The position numbers and the translations under genes are program-made. The notes beneath the pieces are model-generated. The model was given only the letters and a program-made list of their open reading frames with translations, was not told where the DNA came from and ran no database searches. DNA of 64,000 nucleotides from an uncultured Chitinophagaceae bacterium. GTDB lineage: Bacteria > Bacteroidota > Bacteroidia > Chitinophagales > Chitinophagaceae. The stretch is taken from contig CAKSVK010000002.1 in assembly GCA_934502905.1 (NCBI GenBank), positions 7,949 through 71,948 on the forward strand, in the 5' to 3' direction. Of the stretch, positions 8,887 to 17,502 are shown one piece after another. Numbering within the stretch: the first letter of the stretch is position 1; each line of letters starts with the position of its first letter.

Positions 8887-9517
8887 TATAGGCTGAAGAA
8901 CAGATGTTATGGGACCGTTGATTTGCCACCCGGACCAATCATCAGCAAGCTATCAATTGGGGGACGACATCATCCTGTAACGTCGTCTCGATCCCAACCG
9001 TAGAGCGGGAGAGCTCATGAAGCTGTAACAGATCTCTCTCCCGAATGTTCGGAACCACTTCGTTTCATCCGGGATCACAATTAGCGATCAGGTTGTTGCA
9101 GACATGTCATTGGCGCGGAGAAAGGGGCTGCCTTGCATAATCTTCTCTCGCAGATAGCACAAACGTTCACAGACCTTTGTTGTTATCCCCTGTGCAGATC
9201 TGTGGAACTGTAAGAAAAAGCAGAGAGCTAAAATTAAAAAAACGCTGCTGACCGCGTCATTATAGGCGGACACCACTAATGGGATTCCATCTGCATTTGA
9301 ACTGCACGTGAGGGCACGCGCAGGAGCGGTGGGCTACCGGGTCCGCGTTTGTATGCAACTTTCACAAGAACTGATTTACAAGTGACCATCCTCTGTCACC
9401 GGCATATCTTCCGGCAGTGCCATCATTTAAAAAAAATCATTCCTGGGTGTTTCCTTTTTTTTACCTGCTCCGACCAATAGTAACAAACATTATTGTTTAA
9501 CACAAAACATCAAAAAA
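8887..9517. other. Intergenic region with hairpins, no gene
   Basis: 631 bases without a convincing gene; a 62-residue frame at 9088-9276 on the minus strand has no support. It holds inverted repeats: GACGAC (8963-8968) with GTCGTC (8982-8987), and CGGGAGAG (9006-9013) with CTCTCCCG (9036-9043). It also contains one member of the GCAGAT repeat family, listed separately. Confidence 0.7.
9145..9208. repeat. GCAGAT-type palindromic intergenic repeat, copy 1
   Basis: It runs from CTCTCGCAGATAGCAC to TGTGCAGATCTGTGGAAC; the two ends are imperfect inverted repeats. It is closely similar along its length to 24741-24804, and to related elements near 24.59, 39.43 and 61.51 kb. Confidence 0.65.
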
Positions 9518-10324
9518 ATGAAACGTTTACATTTTATCGCTGCTTCAGCCATAGCAGTGACGCTATTGTTGGGAAGCTGTTCCAAGGAAGCTACGCTTCC
9601 TAAAGACAACCAGCTTTCAAATGAAAGTTACAGGAACAAAGGTTTGCTCAACCTTAAAGGGGACCGGATTGATGAAATTCTAAGAGATCTGAAATCCAGT
9701 GATTATTCTCTTACTTTTCAAAAAGCATACCCCGAGCATGGAATATCACGTACATCCTATGGCGACGGTAGTTTTCTTCATTTTGCAGACCCTAAAAAGC
9801 TGGGATTTAACCTGAATTATGACAAGGTACCGATCTGGAAAATACCTAAAATGATCGTACCTACCTGCCCGGATATGGCAATTGATATCCACCGGCTGGA
9901 TGCTATTAAGGATATACTGGCAAAAGCAGATGTCAGACAGTTCGGTGCGCTGCAGACTATCAACTTCCTTGGTGGCGGCGGTTTCCTGGCAGACGAACAG
10001 CACCTGGCCCAATACAAGAATGCGCAACCTGATAAGATCGATGAGCTGACAAAGGACCTGAGTCTCGAGAAGTTTTTAATACTGAATCTCCCGGGCAAAT
10101 CAGCAGGTCATTTTACAAGGAGCTTTTATGGCACCGCGGATCTGAACAAAATTATCCTTAAGCCGGGACAGGACCTGAGGGAGATACTGAAGCCGACCCT
10201 GAAGGGATGTTTTGATCCGGTTATCCTGGATGCGATCAGGGAGCGCCTGCAGAAATTTGACCCGGTGGCTTTCGGAGGCCTGGCGGTCAGGTCGATTGAC
10301 CAGAACGTAGCTGTAATGTATTAG
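9518..10324 (+). CDS. Lipoprotein of unknown function
   Basis: A 268-residue lipoprotein: signal sequence with lipobox LLGSC, so the mature protein would begin at Cys21. I recognise no domain. A glycine-rich hydrophobic patch (INFLGGGGFLADEQHL) lies near the middle. It is followed after seven bases by an exceptionally stable hairpin and then by an HTTM membrane pair, so it may be the abundant first product of that operon. Whether it is the substrate of the HTTM protein is a guess from position. Confidence 0.75.
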   Translation: MKRLHFIAASAIAVTLLLGSCSKEATLPKDNQLSNESYRNKGLLNLKGDRIDEILRDLKSSDYSLTFQKAYPEHGISRTSYGDGSFLHFADPKKLGFNLNYDKVPIWKIPKMIVPTCPDMAIDIHRLDAIKDILAKADVRQFGALQTINFLGGGGFLADEQHLAQYKNAQPDKIDELTKDLSLEKFLILNLPGKSAGHFTRSFYGTADLNKIILKPGQDLREILKPTLKGCFDPVILDAIRERLQKFDPVAFGGLAVRSIDQNVAVMY

Positions 10325-10331
10325 ATACCTG

Positions 10332-10369
10332 ACGGAGGAACCGGTACCTGTACTGGTTCCTCCGTTTTC
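10332..10369 (+). terminator. Strong rho-independent terminator or attenuating hairpin
   Basis: ACGGAGGAACCGGTAC (10332-10347) pairs with GTACTGGTTCCTCCGT (10350-10365): a 16-base-pair stem with one G-U pair and a two-base loop, followed by TTTT. It sits seven bases after the lipoprotein stop and 18 bases before the next start on the same strand, so it may reduce read-through and keep the lipoprotein transcript in excess. Confidence 0.85.
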
Positions 10370-10382
10370 AAAAACCTGCATC

Positions 10383-10892
10383 ATGCCGTTAAAACATATC
10401 ATTTATTTTATTCTTGCTGCAATGCACCTGGTGATGGTGGCGCTGTTTGCAGGCCATTTTGCCAAATGGGGCAACATAAAAAACCCGGTTACCCAGGCGC
10501 TGGCTGTTGTTGGAAACTATACCGGCAGCAACAATATTTTCAGCTTTTTTGCACCCGCTATTTCTCATCAACCCTATGCCATTTACCTGACCAAAGACAA
10601 TAACGGGAATGAAGTGGTGCTGGACCTGAAAGGCAGGTCGCCTGAATTTGCAAACCGTGTAAATAACATATACGGTTATATGGCATTACCGGAGGGTGGT
10701 CCGGCCTTTTCCACCAGTCTGGCGCAGGCTGTGTTCAACAGGTATCCGGATGTGGATACGATCCGGGTAGCCATGGTTGTGCAGCAGATTCCGGATATGG
10801 TTGAATACCGGAGAGGAGAGAGAAGCAGGTGGAGATTCTGGTTTCACCGCGACTTTGCAAGAGATTCCACTACTATAAATAACAGGAAATGA
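10383..10892 (+). CDS. Small membrane partner of an HTTM protein
   Basis: A 169-residue protein with one N-terminal transmembrane segment (about residues 5-24) and an extracytoplasmic domain. After the membrane segment comes YTGSNNIFSFFAPAIS. An 'FFAP' signature after a single membrane helix is, from memory, typical of small proteins encoded beside HTTM-domain genes (DUF5819/SdpA-like partners). The stop overlaps the next start by four bases (ATGA), supporting a two-protein complex. No catalytic motif is visible. Confidence 0.65.
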   Translation: MPLKHIIYFILAAMHLVMVALFAGHFAKWGNIKNPVTQALAVVGNYTGSNNIFSFFAPAISHQPYAIYLTKDNNGNEVVLDLKGRSPEFANRVNNIYGYMALPEGGPAFSTSLAQAVFNRYPDVDTIRVAMVVQQIPDMVEYRRGERSRWRFWFHRDFARDSTTINNRK

Positions 10893-11851
10893 AAAAGTGT
10901 ATTGCCATAAAAAATTTCTTTTCAGCAGATGTTCCCTTGTCTACCCTGGGTTATTTCAGGATGGCAGTAGGAGGCTTTGCATTGGTACAGTTAGCTTTCC
11001 TTTTACCTGACTGGAGCTGGCTGTATGGACAAAAAGGACTGGTTCCCTGGGAGGTGACCGAAGCCTTATCCACTACCTGTACCCCGCTGCTTTCCCATAT
11101 CTATTTCTTGCTTGAGCCTTTGGGTGTATCCATTGACTTCGTGGTGTATGGCATAGCAGTTTTATTCCTGCTCTCGCTGGCGGGGTTGACGGTGGGATAC
11201 AAAACAAGACTCATGGCCATCATGGCCTGGCTGCTTCACCTGATCATTTCTACAACGGGTCAGTTTACCGCATATGGCGTGGAAACTTTTACCCGCATCG
11301 CCTTATTTTATTGCATGGTATTACCAGTGGGGCAAAGCCTGTCTGTAGATGCGCTCTTAAAAACATGCAGACCTTTGCCTCCGTATCTTGTCACACTCAG
11401 CGTCCGTTTGATACAATTCCATTTGTGTATTATGTATGTTGCCTGTGGCATGGAAAAAGCTATGGGCATGCAATGGTGGAATGGAGATGCCATATGGATG
11501 GCCCTGCAGCAGGATCAGTTTAAAACTGTGGACATGGACTGGATGGCCACATTTCCGTTAGTGCCGAAATTACTTTGCTGGACCACCCTGCTTGTGGAAA
11601 CATTTTACCCTGTCGGCATTTTCTGGCAGCGGACAAAAAAGCTTTGGCTGGCGGCTATCATCGGCATGCATCTTTTTATTGGCATATTCCTGGGATTGCA
11701 CCTTTTTGCAACACTCATGATATTATTGAACCTTACCGCCTTTGGTCCGCATTGTTTCGCCGGCCCTGCGATACTACGCAAACGGATCCTCTTTTCTTCC
11801 GGGATCCGGAGAGCTGTATTTACGCGCCTCTACAGGCAGGATGTTGTATAA
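10889..11851 (+). CDS. HTTM-domain polytopic membrane protein
   Basis: A 320-residue membrane protein with about seven to eight hydrophobic segments. It has the HTTM (horizontally transferred transmembrane, vitamin-K-carboxylase/SdpB-like) pattern: STLGYFRMAVG at the start, a membrane-proximal WLYGQKGLVP loop, and later GMEKAMGMQWWNGDAIW followed by helices with LVETFYPVG. HTTM proteins include SdpB, needed to mature the SdpC peptide toxin of Bacillus, and gamma-carboxylase-like enzymes. It is translationally coupled to the small partner upstream. The biochemical activity here is unknown. Confidence 0.75.
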   Translation: MKKCIAIKNFFSADVPLSTLGYFRMAVGGFALVQLAFLLPDWSWLYGQKGLVPWEVTEALSTTCTPLLSHIYFLLEPLGVSIDFVVYGIAVLFLLSLAGLTVGYKTRLMAIMAWLLHLIISTTGQFTAYGVETFTRIALFYCMVLPVGQSLSVDALLKTCRPLPPYLVTLSVRLIQFHLCIMYVACGMEKAMGMQWWNGDAIWMALQQDQFKTVDMDWMATFPLVPKLLCWTTLLVETFYPVGIFWQRTKKLWLAAIIGMHLFIGIFLGLHLFATLMILLNLTAFGPHCFAGPAILRKRILFSSGIRRAVFTRLYRQDVV

Positions 11852-11990
11852 GTCCGGGCGCTTTACATCAAAAACCCCGATCCGACGGTAACATTTTAAT
11901 ACAGGCTGGATTATATATCCGGAGACTGTACACAAGTGTTTTTGTAACGGCTGAGCGGTCTCCGTTACGCAACTACCGGAATAAGAAAAG

Positions 11991-12593
11991 ATGGACGACT
12001 TCAGTATAATTAAAGGATTAAGAAGCGAAGGCTTGTGCCGCCGGCAATATGAAGATCAGCTTTATCTTACCTATGACTACTTTATCCGTGAAGGAGGTAT
12101 GAAGTTTGGGCTGGACAGGGATGATAGTTTCAGCGCTTACTCCGATGCAGTTATTGCCGTCATTTATAATATCCGTTCAGGAAGATTCGAAGAGCGCAGC
12201 TCATTGAAAACATATCTCCGTCAGATATATCATAACAAATGTATAGACCTGGTACGACGAAACGCAAATGAAAGAAAGAATGTGAATCATTCGGTGAATA
12301 TAGAAACATTGTCCCGCGTGCTGCCTGATAATGTGAAGGGGATGATAGAACGGATGATGCTCCGGTCTGCCAGGGAGCTGATTGCCATTCGCTTAAGGGA
12401 AATGGGAGAGAAATGCCGGGAGATATTGAAGCTGTACGAAGAAGGTTTTTCAGATAAGCATATTGCAAGGCATCTTACCTATCATTCTGCAGATGTCGCA
12501 AAAACAAGCAGGCTCAGGTGCCTGGATAAACTACGGGAAAAAATAAAACAAAATATAAAAAATTATGAAACCCGGCGTCGCATACCTGGATGA
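11991..12593 (+). CDS. ECF-type RNA polymerase sigma factor
   Basis: A 200-residue sigma-70-family protein of extracytoplasmic-function size. Region 2 lies at about residues 20-95, with SLKTYLRQIYHNKCIDLVRR as the conserved 2.3-2.4-like helix. Region 4 lies at about 130-190, with GEKCREILKLYEEGFSDKHIARHL followed by the recognition helix. It overlaps the next gene, a single-pass TPR protein, by 29 bases, so sigma and probable anti-sigma are coupled. The N-terminus (MDDFSIIKGLRSEG) and lysine-rich tail are unremarkable. Its promoter targets are unknown; the protease genes downstream are candidates. Confidence 0.85.
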   Translation: MDDFSIIKGLRSEGLCRRQYEDQLYLTYDYFIREGGMKFGLDRDDSFSAYSDAVIAVIYNIRSGRFEERSSLKTYLRQIYHNKCIDLVRRNANERKNVNHSVNIETLSRVLPDNVKGMIERMMLRSARELIAIRLREMGEKCREILKLYEEGFSDKHIARHLTYHSADVAKTSRLRCLDKLREKIKQNIKNYETRRRIPG

Positions 12594-13305
12594 TTATTTT
12601 AACCACGCACTTTTGCCGGAAGAGAAGAGGGTATTTGAAGAACGTTGTGCAACGGATGAAGATTTCGCGGAAGAAGTAGCCTCCTACCTGGCTGCCAGGG
12701 GAGGTATTCAGTACCAGTTAGATAAGGAGAAGAAACAACGATGGAAACACCTCCGGGAACAGCAACGGCAGGCAACGGACACGGTGCCTAGCATCCTGCA
12801 TATTTCAGCAAAAAAATGGCTGATGTTGGCAGCAGCCTGTGTTGCCGCTGTCATTTTCACATTATGGGTAATAGAAAAAAGTTCGCAAAACCGGGTAAAT
12901 CATTATATTACATACAATCTGAAGAGCCTGGGCGTCAGTATGTCTGCTGATACCGGTGATTTGGAACAGGGAATATCCAGTTATAACGGCGGTGATTACA
13001 ACAAGGCAATTCTGATCTTTAGCGCGTTGGCAGAAAAAGATCCCCCGGATGTATATGCTTTACAATACAGGGGATTGAGTTACCTGATGCGCAAAGATTA
13101 TGATCTGGCGATCCGGGATTTTACAAGCCTGGCCAACTATGAGCTGGTCAGCAACCCGGGACTTTTTTACAAAGCAATTGCTATATTGCAGCGCGATCGC
13201 CCCGGAGACAGAAATCATGCACGGGAGATACTGCAAAAAGTCGTAGCGCAAAAACTGGAAGGATATACGGTTGCCGCTGATTGGCTGAATCACACTTCTT
13301 TTTAA
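12565..13305 (+). CDS. Single-pass TPR membrane protein, probable anti-sigma factor
   Basis: A 246-residue protein. The N-terminal 90 residues are cytoplasmic and helical (YLDDYFNHALLPEEKRVFEERC), like the zinc-less anti-sigma modules that precede TPR receptors in Bacteroidota. A membrane helix lies at about 89-107 (LMLAAACVAAVIFTLWVIE), and the exported part has TPR-like repeats (YNGGDYNKAILIFSALAEK; YLMRKDYDLAIRDFTSLA). Position and topology suggest it holds the sigma factor and senses a periplasmic cue, perhaps a proteolytic one given the two proteases downstream. Function is inferred. Confidence 0.65.
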   Translation: MKPGVAYLDDYFNHALLPEEKRVFEERCATDEDFAEEVASYLAARGGIQYQLDKEKKQRWKHLREQQRQATDTVPSILHISAKKWLMLAAACVAAVIFTLWVIEKSSQNRVNHYITYNLKSLGVSMSADTGDLEQGISSYNGGDYNKAILIFSALAEKDPPDVYALQYRGLSYLMRKDYDLAIRDFTSLANYELVSNPGLFYKAIAILQRDRPGDRNHAREILQKVVAQKLEGYTVAADWLNHTSF

Positions 13306-13368
13306 TCCTTTTCTTACAAGCCTCCCGGTTTTCACAATTATTTTTAACCACCTAATAATTACCAAAAA

Positions 13369-14697
13369 ATGAAAGCTAAATTCAATTTGCTATGCTTACT
13401 GCTTTTTTGCATATTCAGCTATACAGCCTGTAAAAAGGTTCCGGACAGGAAGCCAGGCGAAAAGGAGGTGGTGCCGCCACATAAAGATGATGAGATGGTT
13501 ATATGGGGTGGAAGCCCGGCGCTGAGGCAATCCCTGCTGGATTCCATAAGGTTGATCACGGGAAATACAGATCCTGTAAATATTGAAAAATGTTTAAGCT
13601 GTGATGGTCAACTGGAGTTATGGTCTGGTGAAGCAATTAAATTGTTTGGGAGCGAAACGGTAAGGGGCGGTTCAAAATCCAGGGTGTCGGCATCGGGTAC
13701 AGAAACGGTTTATTACTCTTTAAATTTTGATATACGTTTTCCATTTAACAAGGAGGCGCTCAGACCTTCTGATTTTAAGATTCCCCCGTTTCCCATAAAG
13801 AGCACTAATGATAAACGTATCACCGTTGCGATTTTCGACAGCGGTCTGGATCCGGCGCTTTCCATAAGCCGGGAAGCAGCCACATGCATTGTGGAAGGGC
13901 AAAATGGCTGGAACGTTGTGGCGGGAACAGACAATATCCGGGATGACGTTCCTTCGAGGCATGGAACGGTCGTTACGGGGTATGTACATGTTCCGTATCT
14001 GACAGAACTGGATATTCTTCCTGTAAAGGTGCTGGACAATACCGGCGCTTCCAGCCTGTTTAAATTTTTGTGTGCGATCGCCTTTGCTGCTAATTCAGAT
14101 GTTGATATTATCAATGCCAGTCTTGGCTTTTATTATTACGATGCCACTCCGCCTTACCTGCTGACAGATTATATAGAAGAAATGCTCACTAAAAAGGGAA
14201 TATTGCTGGTAACAGCCGCCGGCAATGCCGATCCGGGCGCAGACGCCAGTGCCTTAGCTTTTGGTATTCCATCCGGGGAATTAAGAAATATCGATCGTCA
14301 CTATTTTTTACCGGGAAGTTTATCCGGCAAGCTAAAGAATATAATTTGTGTTACCACCGTGAACGAGCCCGGGGGAATGCTCGCTGTTAACAACACGCAA
14401 AACTATTCTGTCAACAATGTAACCGTAGGGGTGCTGGCAGACAGCACTATTTCCGGCGCCGGGTATGGCATGTTCCTGCATCCGTTTGAAAATAAATATA
14501 TTGACGGGTCATCGTTTGCCACGCCCAAAATGACCCGGGAAGTTGCGCTCTGGCTGATAAAGAACGGGATGTTTGATGCGCCGTTTGACCGGGATGATAT
14601 TTTACAACGGATGAAAAACGACGGGTTCCTCACAACCAGCAGCGACCTGACAGGCTCTATAAGGAACGGTCTGTTGCTGAAGCCATCGCTTTACTAA
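13369..14697 (+). CDS. Subtilase (S8) lipoprotein protease
   Basis: A 442-residue protein with a lipoprotein signal (lipobox YTAC, Cys21) and a subtilisin-like domain from about residue 150. The triad is visible: Asp157 in AIFDSGLD, His198 in SRHGTVVTGYV and Ser382 in DGSSFATPK, with the oxyanion Asn286 in AAGNADPG. The region between the lipid anchor and the catalytic domain (22-145) holds CLSCDG, a possible metal or disulfide site. It lies 63 bases after the TPR protein and 12 before the CHAT protease. Anchored outside the inner membrane, it could cleave the TPR protein or the CHAT protein. Confidence 0.85.
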   Translation: MKAKFNLLCLLLFCIFSYTACKKVPDRKPGEKEVVPPHKDDEMVIWGGSPALRQSLLDSIRLITGNTDPVNIEKCLSCDGQLELWSGEAIKLFGSETVRGGSKSRVSASGTETVYYSLNFDIRFPFNKEALRPSDFKIPPFPIKSTNDKRITVAIFDSGLDPALSISREAATCIVEGQNGWNVVAGTDNIRDDVPSRHGTVVTGYVHVPYLTELDILPVKVLDNTGASSLFKFLCAIAFAANSDVDIINASLGFYYYDATPPYLLTDYIEEMLTKKGILLVTAAGNADPGADASALAFGIPSGELRNIDRHYFLPGSLSGKLKNIICVTTVNEPGGMLAVNNTQNYSVNNVTVGVLADSTISGAGYGMFLHPFENKYIDGSSFATPKMTREVALWLIKNGMFDAPFDRDDILQRMKNDGFLTTSSDLTGSIRNGLLLKPSLY

Positions 14698-14709
14698 AAA
14701 TGAGCTATT

Positions 14710-17472
14710 TTGAAAAGATCAGCCATTTCAATCCTGCTATTGCTCCTGTCTGTGCAGCTTAATGCACAGATCAGGGAAAGCAGGGATTTGTTGGCTGCGT
14801 TGGTGAAGATCGAAAATGAAACGGATGGTTTCCCGGCAAAGCTGGAAAGAGGTGAGCGGCTGATGAAAGAGGCAGAGACCAATGGCCTTCCCCGGGATTC
14901 TGTTTTTGCCAGGTTGCTTCACCGGGTAGGAGTATGGCGCTATTATGCAAAGAAGGACCTCCAATCCGCCGTTCTGCTGACACGCGAGTCCATTAAAATA
15001 AACCTTGGGGGAGGACAGGGAGCCCCCGCTTTTGCTATCAACAGTTACAACAACCTGGGTATTTTTTTCTTTGATCATCATTTCAATAAAGAAGCGCTGC
15101 AGGCGCTTGATACAGTTATCATTTTGTCCGGACAATTTTCCGGTTATGCCTTTTATGTCCCGGTTGCCAGGTTATTGCGGGCCCAGACATTCTCCAGGCT
15201 GGCTGACTACCAGCAAAGTATAGATGAAGCAACCATCGGCATATACAGCATGAAAGAACCGGATGACTGGACACTTATGAAATTGTATATGGAACGGGCT
15301 ATTGCCCATGCAAAGTTTAACAGGGTGCAACCTGCAAAGGCGGATATAGACATTGCCGGGGCACTCCGTGAAATGGCAGCGCCTGACCAAAGCATGATGG
15401 GAGATTATTTCAGCACCAGGGCATTGGTTGCTGAGAAATCTGGTGAGAAGGACAGCGCCGCTTTTTATTATGAGAAAGCATTGCAATGCCGGAGAATATT
15501 TGGCGATGAAGCCGCCATAGCGGCCGAACTTTCTGATATAGGCATCTTTTACAGTGAAGGAATGGGACAATATTCCAAAGGGCTGGAATACTACCGTAAG
15601 GCTGAATTAATTGCCACCAGAAGCAAGATGGATATCATACTGGCCAATATTTACCTGAATATAGCCGATGCCTGCAACCGCCTGGGGCGATACGGTCAGT
15701 CACTGGAGGTTTGCCGGAAAGGGCTCGAGATATTATCGGGAACATCTCTCGGGAATATGACCAATCCATCCAGGGAAAGTATTAAGAGCAGCAGGAATAT
15801 CTATCTCCAGTTTATAATGCTCAGCAATAAAGCGGAAGCTGCCATGCTGCAGTCCGGTGAAACAAAAGATCCCGTTTTGGTCCGGCAGGCGTTGGAAACA
15901 TTCTATCTCGCGGACTTTTCGGTTGACCAGCTCCGTTATCAGCAATCATCTGTCAGCTCCAAGCTGTTCTGGAGCAACAAAACGAGGAATTTCTACCGTA
16001 TGGCCATTGAGACAGCCTACATGGCCAACGACTCTGCGGCTGTTCTTTATTTCATGGAAAAAAGCAGGGCTGTTTTGCTAAACGACAAATTGAATGAGCT
16101 GGGCTCGTTGGCCTACCTGCCGGAAAAAGAAGCTGAACAGGAGCAGCTTCTGCGTTTGGCCGTTACCACGCTTGAAACACAGTTGGAAGATATCAATCAA
16201 CAGGATAGATCCTATGACAGGCTTCTTAATGAATTGCTGGCAGCAAAGGAAAGACTGATTCTTTTCAGGCAGCAACTGGCGGTAAGGTTTCCGGTCTATT
16301 TCCAGTATAAATACAACAATCAGGTGCCTTCCATACAGGATGTAAGGCAAAAGCTGCTGGGGGAAGGTCAGAGTTATCTCAGCTTTTTTGAAACAGACAG
16401 TCTCATATATGCATTACTTGTTACGGCGAAGGATACCCGCTTTTTAAAAACTTCTTTTCCGGGGTATGTCGACTCGCTGAAGCGGTTTACCGGTCTTTGC
16501 CGTAACCGGCAGCTGCTGAACAGCAATTACAAACAGTATGCAGCGCTCGCTTATCTTTTTTACCAAAAAATGATCAGGCCACTGGATATTCCGCCGGGCA
16601 GAGTTATTGTTTCGCATGATCAGAACTTTATACCGCTGGACGGGCTGACCAACGATGAAAAAGGAGAAAAATATTTGTTGTTCAACTACCTGTTCAGCTA
16701 TACCTATTCTGCCAGGTACCTGATAAAGCTACAGCAATTAACTTCCGGCTCCGGCAAGGGCTTTCTTGGTATCGCTCCTGAAAACTTTTCACCTGAAGCT
16801 TCTCTCACTGCGCTTACAGGTTCGGTTCAGTCGCTGGAGAGCATCGCCAATAGCTTTTCTGATGCAAAACTGATGCGGTATAAAGAAGCAAGCCGTAATT
16901 TTTTCCTGCAGCACGCAGGTGATTACGGGTTACTGCATGTGTATGCGCATGCGCGGGCAGGTAACGACTACGAACCGCAGCTCTATCTGAGCGATTCTGC
17001 CATTGGAGTATCAGAACTTCAGTACTGGAGCCATCCCCAGGTAGGATTGGCTTTCCTGGCAGCCTGTGAAACGGGCGCCGGGGAATTATCCATAGGAGAG
17101 GGCATCAACAGTATCGCACGCAGCTTTGCTGCTGTGGGAGTGCCGGCCACTATTGCTACATTGTGGACCGCAGATAATAAAGTGATGTATAGGTTGAGCG
17201 AAAAGTTCTATCACTTCCTGGGAAAGGGACTCAGCAAAGATGTTGCGCTTCAGCAGGCAAAAATTTCATTATTAAATGAAGGGTCCGGCAGAAACAGGCT
17301 TCCCTATTACTGGGCATCGGTCGTGCTTTCCGGAAATACAGCGCCTTTAGACGTTCATACCACCCATACGGTTTCCTGGTACTGGGCTGCCGCAATTGCC
17401 CTGGCTGCTGTTTTGGCGCTGATCCTGGCGAAAAAACAAATACTTTTAAAAAACCGGGTCACAAATAAATAA
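14710..17472 (+). CDS. Exported TPR-CHAT caspase-like protease with C-terminal membrane anchor
   Basis: A 920-residue protein. The start is a TTG at 14710; the ATG at 14700 is out of frame and yields only 20 codons. The signal peptide ends near LNAQ (about 20). TPR repeats fill about 60-460, a helical linker 460-545, and a CHAT domain about 560-880. The caspase-like dyad is visible: His747 in VYAHARAG and Cys786 in FLAACETGAGEL. A transmembrane helix (about 889-907) and a basic tail end the protein, so the protease faces the periplasm. It is last in a run with the ECF sigma factor, TPR membrane protein and subtilase. Confidence 0.85.
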   Translation: MKRSAISILLLLLSVQLNAQIRESRDLLAALVKIENETDGFPAKLERGERLMKEAETNGLPRDSVFARLLHRVGVWRYYAKKDLQSAVLLTRESIKINLGGGQGAPAFAINSYNNLGIFFFDHHFNKEALQALDTVIILSGQFSGYAFYVPVARLLRAQTFSRLADYQQSIDEATIGIYSMKEPDDWTLMKLYMERAIAHAKFNRVQPAKADIDIAGALREMAAPDQSMMGDYFSTRALVAEKSGEKDSAAFYYEKALQCRRIFGDEAAIAAELSDIGIFYSEGMGQYSKGLEYYRKAELIATRSKMDIILANIYLNIADACNRLGRYGQSLEVCRKGLEILSGTSLGNMTNPSRESIKSSRNIYLQFIMLSNKAEAAMLQSGETKDPVLVRQALETFYLADFSVDQLRYQQSSVSSKLFWSNKTRNFYRMAIETAYMANDSAAVLYFMEKSRAVLLNDKLNELGSLAYLPEKEAEQEQLLRLAVTTLETQLEDINQQDRSYDRLLNELLAAKERLILFRQQLAVRFPVYFQYKYNNQVPSIQDVRQKLLGEGQSYLSFFETDSLIYALLVTAKDTRFLKTSFPGYVDSLKRFTGLCRNRQLLNSNYKQYAALAYLFYQKMIRPLDIPPGRVIVSHDQNFIPLDGLTNDEKGEKYLLFNYLFSYTYSARYLIKLQQLTSGSGKGFLGIAPENFSPEASLTALTGSVQSLESIANSFSDAKLMRYKEASRNFFLQHAGDYGLLHVYAHARAGNDYEPQLYLSDSAIGVSELQYWSHPQVGLAFLAACETGAGELSIGEGINSIARSFAAVGVPATIATLWTADNKVMYRLSEKFYHFLGKGLSKDVALQQAKISLLNEGSGRNRLPYYWASVVLSGNTAPLDVHTTHTVSWYWAAAIALAAVLALILAKKQILLKNRVTNK

Positions 17473-17502
17473 TCTTTATTTTATTTGCAGCAAATTTTTT
17501 CC

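Noticed and set aside
9088-9276. 62-codon minus-strand frame
   Set aside because: It overlaps a dispersed palindromic repeat and shows no protein features.
11991-17472. CRISPR type III-E (Craspase) locus because of the TPR-CHAT protease and sigma factor
   Set aside because: There is no gRAMP/Cas7-11, no Csx30 and no array. The CHAT protein carries a signal peptide and a membrane anchor, unlike cytoplasmic Csx29.
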